Source: Deltaproteobacteria bacterium
GTDB taxonomy: Bacteria > Desulfobacterota > Desulfomonilia > UBA1062
Direction: 5' to 3'
Length of the DNA stretch: 64,000 bases
Assembly: GCA_018436855.1 (NCBI GenBank)
Contig: JAHDKO010000020.1
Coordinates: forward strand, 1-64,000
The notes under the pieces were generated by a model. It saw only the letters and a list, made by a program, of their open reading frames with translations, was not told where the DNA came from and ran no database searches. Shown here in pieces: positions 45,140 through 54,632 of the stretch. The position numbers and the translations under genes were made by a program. Position 1 is the stretch's first letter. Every line of letters begins with the position of its first letter.

Positions 45140-46210
45140 ATGCGAAGGCTCAGTTTCCATCCCTGCGGCAACTTCAAGGAGTCATACGCCCAGGAGATCA
45201 CCATCTTCGAGACCGACTTCGGACGGTTCTGGCTCCTGGCGGGCCTCGTCCTGCTCTTTTGCGTGCTGCCCTTTGTCAGCAGCCCGTACTTTCTCTATGT
45301 GTGCAACATGATCGGAATCGCGGCCATTGCGGCCCTTGGCCTGAACATCCTCATCGGGTACACCGGGCTTATCTCGCTGGGCCACGGGGCCTTCTTCGGG
45401 GTGGGCGCCTATGCAGCGGCCATCCTCGCCACCCGGCTCGGCCTGCCCTTCTGGGTCTGCGTGCCTGCGGCCGGGTTCGTGACCGCACTGACGGGCATGG
45501 TCTTCGGCATCCCGTCGGGGAGGCTCAAGGGGCTCTACCTCACCATCGCCACCCTGGCCGGCCAGTTCATCATCGAGTACATCCTGGTCCACTGGGAGTC
45601 GCTGACCCAGGGGACCATGGGCATCGTCCTGCCCGAGGCCACGCTCTTCGGGCTGGTCATCGACGGCGACCGCCCGTTTTTCTACGTGATCTTCGTCTGC
45701 CTGGTGCTCGTGACCTGGATGACGAAAAACATCATGCGCACCCGCTTCGGCAGAGCGTTCATCGCCATCCGCGACAACGACCGGGCCGCCGAGGGCATGG
45801 GGATCCCCATCTTCCCCTACAAGCTCCTCTCCTTCGGGATCAGCTCGTTCTATGCCGGGTTCGCAGGCGCCATCTGGGCGTTCTACATGATCAGCATCAC
45901 CTCGGAGCCCTTCACCTTGGGCCTTTCCGTGGAGTATATCGCCATGGTCATCATCGGCGGGCTCGGCAGCATTCCCGGCGCCATCTTCGGGGCGATCTTC
46001 ATCACCGGGCTCAACGAGATACTGCGCTGGCTGACGGACATCTTCATGAGCATGGGCATGGCGAGCGGCTTCGGGCTCAACATGGCCTCGCTGAGGGAGC
46101 TGGCCTTCGGCCTTGCCATCGTGCTCTTCATCCTCTTCGAACCCAAGGGCCTCGCCGAGATCTGGCGGATCGTGCGCTCGAACTTCCGGCTCTGGCCGTT
46201 TTCCTACTGA
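45140..46210 (+). CDS. livM: ABC transporter permease (LivM-type)
   Basis: A 356-residue membrane protein. LivM hallmarks: ALGLNILIGYTGLISLGHGAFFGVGAY, GRLKGLYLTIATLA, the NBD-contact loop FGRAFIAIRDNDRAAEGMGI and GGLGSIPGAIFGAIFI. ATG 45140 after AGGAGAGGG is chosen; the frame extends upstream only as a shadow of livH. The stop lies 12 bp before livF. Confidence 0.95.
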   Translation: MRRLSFHPCGNFKESYAQEITIFETDFGRFWLLAGLVLLFCVLPFVSSPYFLYVCNMIGIAAIAALGLNILIGYTGLISLGHGAFFGVGAYAAAILATRLGLPFWVCVPAAGFVTALTGMVFGIPSGRLKGLYLTIATLAGQFIIEYILVHWESLTQGTMGIVLPEATLFGLVIDGDRPFFYVIFVCLVLVTWMTKNIMRTRFGRAFIAIRDNDRAAEGMGIPIFPYKLLSFGISSFYAGFAGAIWAFYMISITSEPFTLGLSVEYIAMVIIGGLGSIPGAIFGAIFITGLNEILRWLTDIFMSMGMASGFGLNMASLRELAFGLAIVLFILFEPKGLAEIWRIVRSNFRLWPFSY

Positions 46211-46222
46211 CGGAGGGGACTC

Positions 46223-47035
46223 ATGACCGATAACCCAAGCGGCATTTTCCTGCAGCTCAACAACATCAGCGTGGTCTACTCCGATGTGATCCAGGTGCTC
46301 AAAGGGGTATCCCTGTCCGTGGAGAAGCACCGGATCGTCTCCCTGCTCGGCAGCAACGGCGCGGGCAAGACCACCACGCTCAAGGCGATCTCCGGCCTGC
46401 TCAAGCCGGAGAACGGCAAGGTGACGGACGGGTCGATATCCTTTGACGGCGCCGTCATCCAGAACTCCTCGCCCGAACAGATCACCCGCAAGGGGATCAT
46501 CCAGGTGCTCGAGGGCAGGCAGCCCTTCAAGTACCTCACCATCGAGGAGAACCTCAAGGTCGGCACCGCCACACGGTGGACCAGGCCATACAAAAAAGAT
46601 CTGGAAATGGTCTACGACTATTTCCCGGCCCTCACCAAGCGCAGGAAGTCCCTGGCCGGGTACTGCAGCGGCGGCGAGCTCCAGATGCTCGTCATGGGCC
46701 GTGCCCTCATGGCGCACCCCAGGCTCCTGCTCCTGGACGAGCCTTCGCTCGGCCTGGCGCCACTCGTGGTCCGGGAGATCTTCCGGATCATCAGGCGGAT
46801 CAACGAGGAGCAGGGAACCACGATCATCCTGGTCGAGCAGAACGCGAACATGGCGCTGCAGATCGCGCACTACGGATACGTCATGGAGAACGGGAAGATC
46901 GTCATGGAGGGTGAGGCGCGCTCCCTGAGGGAAAATCCGGACGTCAAGGAGTTCTACCTGGGGGTGGGCGCCGGGGGCAAGACCCGGACGTACAAGGACA
47001 TCAAGTCGTACCGCAGGCGCAAGAGGTGGCTGTAA
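46223..47035 (+). CDS. livF: ABC transporter ATP-binding protein (LivF-type)
   Basis: A 270-residue subunit with Walker A GSNGAGKT, LEGRQPFKYLT (LivF-specific region), signature YCSGGELQMLVMGRAL, Walker B LLLLDEPSLGLAP and VEQNANMAL. A basic C-terminal tail (YKDIKSYRRRKRWL) is unusual. GGAGGGG precedes ATG 46223. It is the last transporter gene; the PaaK-like gene follows after 130 bp. Confidence 0.95.
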   Translation: MTDNPSGIFLQLNNISVVYSDVIQVLKGVSLSVEKHRIVSLLGSNGAGKTTTLKAISGLLKPENGKVTDGSISFDGAVIQNSSPEQITRKGIIQVLEGRQPFKYLTIEENLKVGTATRWTRPYKKDLEMVYDYFPALTKRRKSLAGYCSGGELQMLVMGRALMAHPRLLLLDEPSLGLAPLVVREIFRIIRRINEEQGTTIILVEQNANMALQIAHYGYVMENGKIVMEGEARSLRENPDVKEFYLGVGAGGKTRTYKDIKSYRRRKRWL

Positions 47036-47165
47036 GCAAGGTGCGGCTTTGCTCAGTATACGGTTCGTGCACATGCAAGATATCTTAAGCGGTTACAGAG
47101 TGATTTTTGGCCGCTGGATGCAAGATTATAGGTACGAAGCTCGCTGATCGAGGAGGACGGAAACC

Positions 47166-48422
47166 ATGCATGAGTTTTTCGATGAAAAGGAAACCCTGAC
47201 AGGAAAAGATCGGGAAGAATACTTCAACCGCAGAGTCGCCGCCATGGCTGCTCAGGGATACGAGCGCTCTTCGGCGCTCAGGAAGATCTTCGACGAGCGC
47301 GGGGTCCGCCCCGATGACATCCGCACCGTGGACGACCTCCAGAAGCTGCCCGTCATCTCACGCAGCGGGCTCATCGAGCTCCAGATGCAGGATCCGCCCT
47401 TCGGGGGTTTCTCCGACACAAAAGCAGACATCGACCGGATCTTCACCTCGCCCGGCCCCGTGTACGAGCCGCACCTGAGTCCGGATGACCCTCTGTGGGC
47501 ACGGGCATACCAGGCCGCCGGGTTCCGCAGGGGAGACATCGTGCTCAACGCCTTCTCCTACCACATGGTGGCAGCGGGGCTGACCTTTCACGGAGGCCTG
47601 CGGCACGTGGGGGCCACGGTCGTGCCCTCGGGATCGTCGGGAACGCAACAGCAGGTGCAACTCATCCGAGACCTCAAGGTCACGGGCTATACGGGCACTC
47701 CCAGCTTCCTCATGTCCATCATCGACAAGGCCGCCGAGATGGGACACGACTTTGCCCGGGACTTTTCCGTGAAGAGGGCGAGCTTTGGCGCGGAGCCGCT
47801 GCAGCCCTCCATGAGAAGGCTCTTCGAGGAGGAGTACGGCATCGACACCTACCAGATGTACGGGGCCACCGAGGTGGGCGACATCGCGTATGAGTGCCGG
47901 GAAAAGAACGGCTGGCACATCTGCGAGGAGGTCATCGTGGAGATCGTTGATCCGGAGACCGGCAGAAATCTCCCTGAAGGGGAGCTGGGCGAGGTGGTGG
48001 TGACCAGGCTCAACTCCGTCTTCTTCCTCCTGCGCTTCGCAACCGGTGACCTCTCCAGCTTTATGCCAGGGTCGTGCCCGTGCGGAAGGGCCTCCCGGAT
48101 GCTCTCGGGCATTGCCGGGCGCCTGGGCGACGCGGTCAAGATCAGAGGCATGTTCGTGGCGCCGAGCCAGCTCAAGAGGCTCTCCCTGCTCTTTGACGGG
48201 CTGCGCTTCCAGCTCGTCGTCACCCGTTCGGGGCACCGTGACCACCTCGCTGCCAGGCTGGAAACCTCAGCGACAGGCGATGCGCTCCGGGAGCTCACCA
48301 GCCGGTTCGACACGGCCTTTCGGGAGATCTGCACTGTCAAGATCGATTCCATCGATCCCGTACCCGCTGGCACCCTGGGAGACGACGTTCCGTCCATGGT
48401 GGATCAGAGGTCCTGGAAGTAG
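47166..48422 (+). CDS. PaaK-like adenylate enzyme with altered P-loop
   Basis: A 418-residue member of the phenylacetate-CoA ligase family. Recognisable parts: MYGATEVGDIAYEC (acyl-adenylate site), LRFATGDLSSF (hinge aspartate), CPCGRASRMLSGIAGRLGDAVKIRG and the C-terminal lid. The N-terminal ATP loop, SSGTTG in PaaK, is replaced by FTSPGPVYEP, so the classical Thr/Gly-rich loop is missing. It may bind nucleotide differently or act on pre-formed thioesters. GAGGAGG stands before ATG 47166. Its position after livF links it to metabolism of the imported acid. Confidence 0.85.
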   Translation: MHEFFDEKETLTGKDREEYFNRRVAAMAAQGYERSSALRKIFDERGVRPDDIRTVDDLQKLPVISRSGLIELQMQDPPFGGFSDTKADIDRIFTSPGPVYEPHLSPDDPLWARAYQAAGFRRGDIVLNAFSYHMVAAGLTFHGGLRHVGATVVPSGSSGTQQQVQLIRDLKVTGYTGTPSFLMSIIDKAAEMGHDFARDFSVKRASFGAEPLQPSMRRLFEEEYGIDTYQMYGATEVGDIAYECREKNGWHICEEVIVEIVDPETGRNLPEGELGEVVVTRLNSVFFLLRFATGDLSSFMPGSCPCGRASRMLSGIAGRLGDAVKIRGMFVAPSQLKRLSLLFDGLRFQLVVTRSGHRDHLAARLETSATGDALRELTSRFDTAFREICTVKIDSIDPVPAGTLGDDVPSMVDQRSWK

Positions 48423-48440
48423 CCCGACAGGAGGTATACG

Positions 48441-49118
48441 ATGGGGAAATACGACGCGCAGAAAAAACAGGTGCTCGACTGCATGATGTCCCTGGTTTCG
48501 CAAGGATTTGTCCAGGGGACCGGCGGCAACGTCTCCCTGCTCCTTGAAGACGGGCACGCCGTTGTCGTAACCCCGTCCCAGAGCGAGTATGCAACCATGA
48601 CCCTCGATGACATCTGCGTCGTGGACCTCGACCTCAAACCTCTGGAAGACAACGGCGCGGCCCCGTCCATGGAGACGGCCATGCATCTCGCGATCTACCG
48701 CAACCGCCGGGACGCGGGCGCGGTTGTGCATACCCACCAGATCTTCGCGAGCGTCTTCTCCTTGATCAGCGAGCCCATCCCCGCCCTGTTCGACGAGGTA
48801 GCGGGCGCCATCGGCCCAAAGGTGGAGATCGTGCCCTATGCCCTGTCGGGCAGCAAAGAGCTCGTGGCCAATGTGGTCTCGAAGCTCGGAAACCGCGCCA
48901 ACTGCTATATCCTTCAGAACCACGGCGCCCTGTCCCTGGGCAGGGATCTCGACCAGGCAAGGCGCAACGCCGAGCTCCTGGAAAAGGCCGCACAGGTATA
49001 CTACTATGCCCTGTCCACGGGCAGGGAGGTCTCCGTGCTGCCGCAGGGCATCCAGGATCTCATGGCCCTGATCGTCTCCGGCAGGCAGGACGAGGAGATC
49101 AAGCGCCGCCGGGGATAG
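48441..49118 (+). CDS. Class II aldolase/adducin-family protein
   Basis: A 225-residue zinc enzyme of the fuculose-phosphate aldolase/decarboxylase family. QGTGGNVSLL, SMETAMHLAIYR (acid/base Glu region), the metal-binding VVHTHQIFAS and third histidine in LQNHGALSLG are conserved. CAGGAGG precedes ATG 48441, 18 bp after the PaaK-like stop, so it belongs to the liv unit. Relatives cleave sugar phosphates or decarboxylate hydroxy acids; the substrate here is not identifiable. Confidence 0.9.
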   Translation: MGKYDAQKKQVLDCMMSLVSQGFVQGTGGNVSLLLEDGHAVVVTPSQSEYATMTLDDICVVDLDLKPLEDNGAAPSMETAMHLAIYRNRRDAGAVVHTHQIFASVFSLISEPIPALFDEVAGAIGPKVEIVPYALSGSKELVANVVSKLGNRANCYILQNHGALSLGRDLDQARRNAELLEKAAQVYYYALSTGREVSVLPQGIQDLMALIVSGRQDEEIKRRRG

Positions 49119-49273
49119 ACGGGAGTCCTTCCCCTCGAGCTCATCACGCAGGCGGCGAAGACAAACGGGGACAAACCCTGTGCGAAGACCGGAATCGAGA
49201 CCGGCTGACGGTCGGCGTTGGGGCCATCCGCCCCGATCGTCCCGGCAAAGGCCTCTGTTTTCGCCCGGCGTCC

Positions 49274-49302
49274 TTGATATGTTCAAAAATCTGTAATACA
49301 TT
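49274..49302 (+). promoter_or_regulatory. Candidate promoter of the selenoprotein gene
   Basis: TTGATA (49274-49279), a 17-bp spacer and TACATT (49297-49302). Transcription from about 49309 would give a 35-nt leader with GGAGG ahead of ATG 49344. The surrounding DNA is AT-rich compared with its neighbours. Confidence 0.5.
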
Positions 49303-49343
49303 GTCTATAAGCATGAAGAAAAACATTCATATGGAGGACTCTC

Positions 49344-49556
49344 ATGCCTGACAGGATCATTATCTACGGAAAGGCGGGTTGACCCTACACCGATCAGGCC
49401 AGGTCGGCCTACCGGAACGCGGAATATGTGGATGTGAAGAAAGACGCATCCAGGCTCCAGGAGATGCTTTCCCTCACCAACGGCACCCGCCAGGTCCCGG
49501 TCATCGTAGAAAACGGCGCCGTCAAAGTGGGGTACGGAGGTTCCTGAGGGGTATAG
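49344..49556 (+). CDS. Glutaredoxin-like selenoprotein with two selenocysteines (Uxx-star type)
   Basis: Seventy residues if both in-frame UGA codons (49380-49382, 49545-49547) are read as selenocysteine; true stop TAG at 49554. GGAGG lies six bases before ATG 49344. The sequence IIIYGKAG-U-PYT matches a glutaredoxin active site with Sec13 for the first cysteine and Thr for the second. VDVKKD, TRQVPVIVENGAVKVGYGGS follow the thioredoxin fold, including the cis-proline. The protein ends GGS-U-GV-stop, the Sec-x-x-stop tail that I recall as defining the Uxx-star selenoprotein family. Homology runs through both UGAs, so they are not disabling mutations. SECIS-like hairpins follow each UGA (49390-49415, 49558-49576). 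Likely a thiol/selenol redox protein; its partner is unknown. Confidence 0.9.
49390..49415 (+). promoter_or_regulatory. SECIS-like hairpin for the first UGA
   Basis: AGGCC (49396-49400) pairs with GGCCT (49406-49410) around the loop AGGTC; an outer CCG/CGG pair extends it across a small internal loop. The apical loop holds a GGU, as in bacterial SECIS elements that bind SelB. The loop begins 18 nt after the UGA. Confidence 0.75.
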
Positions 49557-49557
49557 A

Positions 49558-49576
49558 GGCTCATCGTGCATGAGCC
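49558..49576 (+). promoter_or_regulatory. SECIS-like hairpin for the second UGA
   Basis: GGCTCAT (49558-49564) pairs perfectly with ATGAGCC (49570-49576) around CGTGC, whose GU is suited to SelB binding. The loop begins 17 nt after the second UGA, almost the same as for the first. It lies just past the TAG stop, so it is not constrained by coding sequence. Confidence 0.75.
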
Positions 49577-49758
49577 GGACAAACCCACAGGGGGACGTCC
49601 GTGAAATTTGGACATTCCACTCATCGTTTTCGCTGCTTCGTTCAGCTGGTTGAGACAGAACACCGAGACCCCGGATTGCTCACTATTCCCACTCATATGC
49701 ATCGACCCTTACAGGCTCGTCGAAAGCAAGCAGGTTGCCCCTCGTACCATTGACAGCT

Positions 49759-49881
49759 AATGTGTACCCGTCCCTGATACTGATATTATACTGTGCACGG
49801 CTCCCGATTCATCGGTGAACGCGAGCGGGGGTGACCCGCGTGTCGTGGGGGTATGCTTAATGTGAACCCGTCCCCGATACT
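49759..49881. repeat. Two 23-bp direct repeats exactly 100 bp apart
   Basis: AATGTGTACCCGTCCCTGAT at 49759 (to 49781) and a copy at 49859-49881 differ at 2 of 23 positions. GGGACGG-type motifs like this commonly mark REP-like or decayed mobile sequences; a related GGGGACGTCCGTGAA occurs at 49590. The second copy covers the stop codon of the dgt gene. The remaining 300 bp between the selenoprotein and dgt contain no gene. Confidence 0.55.
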
Positions 49882-50965
49882 ATTTTTCCAGTACCTCGGG
49901 CACGAAAAGCTCCCGGAACAGCCTCAGGAATGCGGAGTCCGTGAGGCTCGCGATGAAGTCCCGGACGATCTCTCCGGGCAGGTGGCTCTCTTCGTAGCCG
50001 CGGTCGAGCCTTGCCAGAAAGCGGGTGCGAATCCTGGACTCGGGTCTCTTTTCGAGAAGATCCTCCATGAGCCGGTCGAACACGAGAACATACATGGTCC
50101 GGATCTTGGACGACTCGGCCTTGACCAGGGGGTTGAGATAGATCCGCTCATAATTGAACTGCTTCAGATCTTTCAATGCCTCGAACACGCTGGGCGAGTA
50201 GGAGATCGTGCCCTTTCCGGAGTGCCGGATGAGATCTTCGACCAGGGCGTAGACGATCTTGCCGTTGGTGTTTCCCAGGACCCCAGACACTGCCCGGGGA
50301 ATGTCGCTCCGGGAGATGATGCCTAAAGAGATGGCGTCCTCGATGTCCCTGCCGATGTAGCTCACCGTGTCCACGATACGCACCAGACAGCCCTCCATGG
50401 TCATGGGCGGCGGGGTCCGGCCCTGACGGATGAGCTCGATCTTCCGGTCGAGGTCATCGAATGAGAGCAGGGCTTCGGGGCACAGGGCCTGCTCGGTGGT
50501 CTCGCCGTTGTGGCAGAGGATTCCGTCCAGGACCTGGAGGGTGAGGTTGAGCCCTTTGCCTCCCTTCTCGATGCGCTCCAGCGCCTGGACCGCCTGCACG
50601 TTGTGCCTGAACGGGCCGATGCCCGCCTGCGTGCAGAGCTCGTCCAGGTACTGCTCGCCGTCGTGGCCGAAGGGGGGGTGTCCGATGTCGTGGCCGATGG
50701 CCACGGCCTCGATAAGATCGTCGTTCAGACCGAGCCTGCGGCCGATGGTCCGGGCGATCCTGGAGAGCAGCTGCACGTGGATGACACGGTGGGAAATCCC
50801 CTGGTGCCCTACCAGGTAGAACACCTGCGTCTTGTCGATGTACGAGGTGTAGGCCTGGGAGTGAAGGATCCGGTCCACGTCGATGGAAAACGCATCCCGC
50901 ATGTCCCACGTGCTCGAATCGTCGGCTCTCCTCCTCATTGCGCATTCGGGACGAGCGCCACTCAT
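49880..50965 (-). CDS. dgt: Deoxyguanosinetriphosphate triphosphohydrolase-like HD protein
   Basis: A 361-residue HD-domain dNTP triphosphohydrolase. The metal site is intact: SHRVIHVQLLSRIART (His), AIGHDIGHPPFGHDGE (HD pair) and IVDTVSYIGRDIEDA (Asp). It hydrolyses dNTPs to nucleosides and triphosphate, controlling dNTP pools. ATG 50965 has AAGGAT upstream; an internal ATG (50938) is possible. It follows glyS by 12 bp. Its stop lies in a repeated sequence, so the extreme C-terminus may have been altered by insertion. Confidence 0.93.
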   Translation of the reverse strand: MSGARPECAMRRRADDSSTWDMRDAFSIDVDRILHSQAYTSYIDKTQVFYLVGHQGISHRVIHVQLLSRIARTIGRRLGLNDDLIEAVAIGHDIGHPPFGHDGEQYLDELCTQAGIGPFRHNVQAVQALERIEKGGKGLNLTLQVLDGILCHNGETTEQALCPEALLSFDDLDRKIELIRQGRTPPPMTMEGCLVRIVDTVSYIGRDIEDAISLGIISRSDIPRAVSGVLGNTNGKIVYALVEDLIRHSGKGTISYSPSVFEALKDLKQFNYERIYLNPLVKAESSKIRTMYVLVFDRLMEDLLEKRPESRIRTRFLARLDRGYEESHLPGEIVRDFIASLTDSAFLRLFRELFVPEVLEK

Positions 50966-50977
50966 ATCCTTGTCATT

Positions 50978-53047
50978 TCAGGAGGATATCTTCGAGAACT
51001 GCGCCACCCGGTCGAACAGTCCGACCAGACTCTTGAGCAGCGCGATGCGGTTCCTGCGGATATCCTCGTCCTCGCTCATGACCAGAACCTTGTCGAAAAA
51101 GGCGTCGATGGGCTCCTTCAGGCCCGCCAGAAGCTTGAGCGCCCGGGTATACTCGCCCTTGACCGCGTGGGCGATGAAGGGGTCTTCCATCTCCCGGAAA
51201 CGTGCGTACAGCGCCTTTTCCTCGTCCTGGGCAAAGAGGGCCTCCGACACGGTGCCCTCGGCCTGCGTTTTTTTAAGGATGTTCTCCACCCGCTTGGAGG
51301 CCGCTGAGATGGACGCGAACCACTCCTCCTGCTTCACCCCGGCGATGGCCCGGGCACACATGAAGGTGTCCACGGGATCGTCGAAGCCCTGCAGCACCGC
51401 CTCGATCACGTCCCCGGGAATGCCCCTCGCCTGAAGAATGGAGACGAACCGGGACCGGAAAAAGGACAGCACGTCCTCCTTCACCTCGGCGCGATCTCTC
51501 TTGAGTTTGTGCGCGAGCTGCAGCAGCGACTGGTCGATGAGCTCGGAGACGGATATGCGGTAGCCCTTTGCCAGCAGGATGTTCTCGATGGCTATGGTCT
51601 GCCTCCTCAGGGCGAAGGGGTCGGAGGTGCCGGTGGGGATCAGGCCCACGCCGAAGCACCCGCAGATGGTGTCGATCCGGTCCGCGATGCCCACCAGATC
51701 GCCGATGACGTCTGAGGGGAGCTCGTCTTCCGCCGAGGTGGGGAGATAGTGCTCGTGGATGGCGCGCGCCACCTCGGGATCACGGCCCTGCCGCAGGGCA
51801 TACTCCCTGCCCATGATGCCCTGGAGCTCAGGCAGCTCGCAGACCATGAGGCTGTTCAGATCGGCCTTGCACAGGTACGCGGCCTCGGCCGCCTTCTCCT
51901 TTTTCTCCGGAACCAGCATGTCGGCAAGGTACAACGCGACCTTCCGGAAGCGCTCCATCTTTTCATACGAGGTGCCCAGGTCCTTGTGGAAAATGACGTT
52001 TTTCAGCTTCTCTGCATAGACCTCCAGGGGCACCTTGAGGTCTTCCTCGAAGAAGTACTTGCCGTCGTCGAGGCGTGCCTTGAGCACCCGCTCGTTGCCG
52101 GTGCGGACCACTGCGTCGTTCTTGGGCACGATGTTGCTCACGGCCGCGAAGTAGGGCCGCAGGCTCGCGGCATCCTCCAGGGAGTACATGGGGAAGTACC
52201 GCTGGTGGTGCTTCATCACGGTCACCAGGACCTCGGCGGGCAGCTCGAGAAAGGCGTCGTCGAAACGGCCGATGATGACGTGCGGATACTCCACCAGGTT
52301 CGCCACCTCGTCCAGCAGGTCCTTGTCCTTCACCTGGGCCTTGAGGTTGCGGGCGTTCATGCCCACCCCCTCCCAGATGAGGGCCTTGCGTTTTTCGATG
52401 CCGGGGATCACGAAGCGTTCGGTGAGAAGGCCTTCGTATGCCCGGGCGCCCGGGACCTCGACAGGGTCTCCGGCCATGAATCGGTTGCCGCGGGTCTGCC
52501 TGCCGGCCTTCACGCTTCCGAAGCTCACGGGCAGGACCTCTACGCCGAAAAGGGCCACGATCCAGTGGACCGGGCGGGCGAACCGCACGCCGGGATTCGA
52601 CCATCTCATGGTCTTGGGAAAGGGGATCTGGGAGATCATGTTCTGCAATACTTCTGTCAGAAACTCATCCGCGGGCCTGCCCGGGATGGTCCGGGTCACG
52701 CAGAGGTACTCGCCCTTGGGCGTCTGCGAAAAGCCCACCTCGGAGATGTCCACCCCTGCCGAGCGCGCGAACCCCAGTGCCGCCTTGGTTGGGTTCCCGT
52801 CCACGTCGAAGGCCGCCTTTTTCGCCGGGCCCATCCGGTTTTCCACGGTGTCGGGCAGCGAGTCCGGAAGCCCGGAAACCCTCACCGCGAGCCTCCTGGG
52901 GGTGCCGAACACCTCTGCGGGCTCGTGCGGGAGTTCCGCCTCTTTGAACCTGCCGGAGATCCACGATTTCATGAACTCGAGGGCAGGGACGATGTAGCTA
53001 TAGGGTATTTCCTCGGTGCCGATCTCGAACAACAATGACCTGTCCAT
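50978..53047 (-). CDS. glyS: Glycyl-tRNA synthetase beta subunit
   Basis: A 689-residue beta subunit, the usual size. LLFEIGTEEIPYSYI, VFGTPRRLAVRV, MRWSNPGVRFARPVHWIVAL, the HD-like region (RGRDPEVARAIHEHYLP) and ADRIDTICGCFGVGLIPTGTSDPFALRRQ are all typical. ATG 53047 with GAGGTG is the start; the longer frame is an artefact of the glyQ gene. The subunit binds tRNA-Gly and works as an alpha2beta2 complex with GlyQ, two bases upstream. Confidence 0.97.
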   Translation of the reverse strand: MDRSLLFEIGTEEIPYSYIVPALEFMKSWISGRFKEAELPHEPAEVFGTPRRLAVRVSGLPDSLPDTVENRMGPAKKAAFDVDGNPTKAALGFARSAGVDISEVGFSQTPKGEYLCVTRTIPGRPADEFLTEVLQNMISQIPFPKTMRWSNPGVRFARPVHWIVALFGVEVLPVSFGSVKAGRQTRGNRFMAGDPVEVPGARAYEGLLTERFVIPGIEKRKALIWEGVGMNARNLKAQVKDKDLLDEVANLVEYPHVIIGRFDDAFLELPAEVLVTVMKHHQRYFPMYSLEDAASLRPYFAAVSNIVPKNDAVVRTGNERVLKARLDDGKYFFEEDLKVPLEVYAEKLKNVIFHKDLGTSYEKMERFRKVALYLADMLVPEKKEKAAEAAYLCKADLNSLMVCELPELQGIMGREYALRQGRDPEVARAIHEHYLPTSAEDELPSDVIGDLVGIADRIDTICGCFGVGLIPTGTSDPFALRRQTIAIENILLAKGYRISVSELIDQSLLQLAHKLKRDRAEVKEDVLSFFRSRFVSILQARGIPGDVIEAVLQGFDDPVDTFMCARAIAGVKQEEWFASISAASKRVENILKKTQAEGTVSEALFAQDEEKALYARFREMEDPFIAHAVKGEYTRALKLLAGLKEPIDAFFDKVLVMSEDEDIRRNRIALLKSLVGLFDRVAQFSKISS

Positions 53048-53049
53048 GC

Positions 53050-53910
<861 letters not shown>

Positions 53911-53924
53911 AATGGTCCCCTCTA

Positions 53925-54626
53925 TCACTGGTTCAGGTCAAAATCAAGCAGCTTCGCCAGGAAGGAAACGGTTTTGAGCCGTTTCTCGGACACCTTGTTA
54001 CACACGGCCAGGAGAGAGGAGGTAATCTCCCTTTTCAGGGACGCCTTGACGGAAAGTCTCTGCAGCACCTCCCCGTCGAGCCGGGAGGCATTGAGCAGAA
54101 AGATGGCCGCCTCCTTCGAGAGCATGTTAGCCGGGACCGACCTTGGGGCCCCGGTCTTGCCCGACCGGCCGAGGTCGATCCCGTAGCCGAGCGAGGAGAG
54201 GATGTTCGTCAGGGCCACGGCCCACACCGAGAACCACTGGCGGTCGGGCTCCATGGCCTTGAGCGCGGACCGGAGGTGCTCGTAGGTGGCCGGGCTCGGG
54301 TCCATGGGCCCCAGGTGCTCCTTGACGAGCTCCATCAGGACCGAGGCATGCGCCAAGAGCTCGAGGTCCTCCCTGATCCCCAGGTGGGCGTCGATGAGCT
54401 GGGCCGACTCGAGCCGGTGCAGGTCGCCCTCCCGCTTGACAAAGACATCCATGGTCACCTCGCAGAATGGCTCCAGGGTGCCGGGGAACCGTCTCTTGCT
54501 GCGTTTGGCGCCCTTCGCGATCGCGTGGACGATGCCCTTTTCTTTTGTCAGGGCGCAGACGATCTTGTCCGACTCGAGAAAATCGATGCTGTGGAGGATG
54601 ATGGCGTCGGTGGTGATCCTGTTCAT
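53925..54626 (-). CDS. recO: DNA repair protein RecO
   Basis: A 233-residue protein with an N-terminal OB fold ([39 protein letters not shown]) and a C-terminal helical domain. It loads RecA in the RecFOR pathway with RecR. The zinc-finger cysteines found in some RecO proteins are absent, as in E. coli. Stop overlaps the alternative glyQ start; 6 bp separate it from mgtE. Confidence 0.92.
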   Translation of the reverse strand: MNRITTDAIILHSIDFLESDKIVCALTKEKGIVHAIAKGAKRSKRRFPGTLEPFCEVTMDVFVKREGDLHRLESAQLIDAHLGIREDLELLAHASVLMELVKEHLGPMDPSPATYEHLRSALKAMEPDRQWFSVWAVALTNILSSLGYGIDLGRSGKTGAPRSVPANMLSKEAAIFLLNASRLDGEVLQRLSVKASLKREITSSLLAVCNKVSEKRLKTVSFLAKLLDFDLNQ

Positions 54627-54632
54627 GACTCT

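Noticed and set aside
47091-47115. TGGCCGC...ATGCA as a sigma-54 promoter for the PaaK-like gene
   Set aside because: GG-GC spacing is one base short, which normally abolishes function.
49344-49556. Interpretation as a glutaredoxin pseudogene
   Set aside because: Both stops are UGA, both fall where Cys/Sec is expected, homology continues after them, and hairpins follow each at matching distance.
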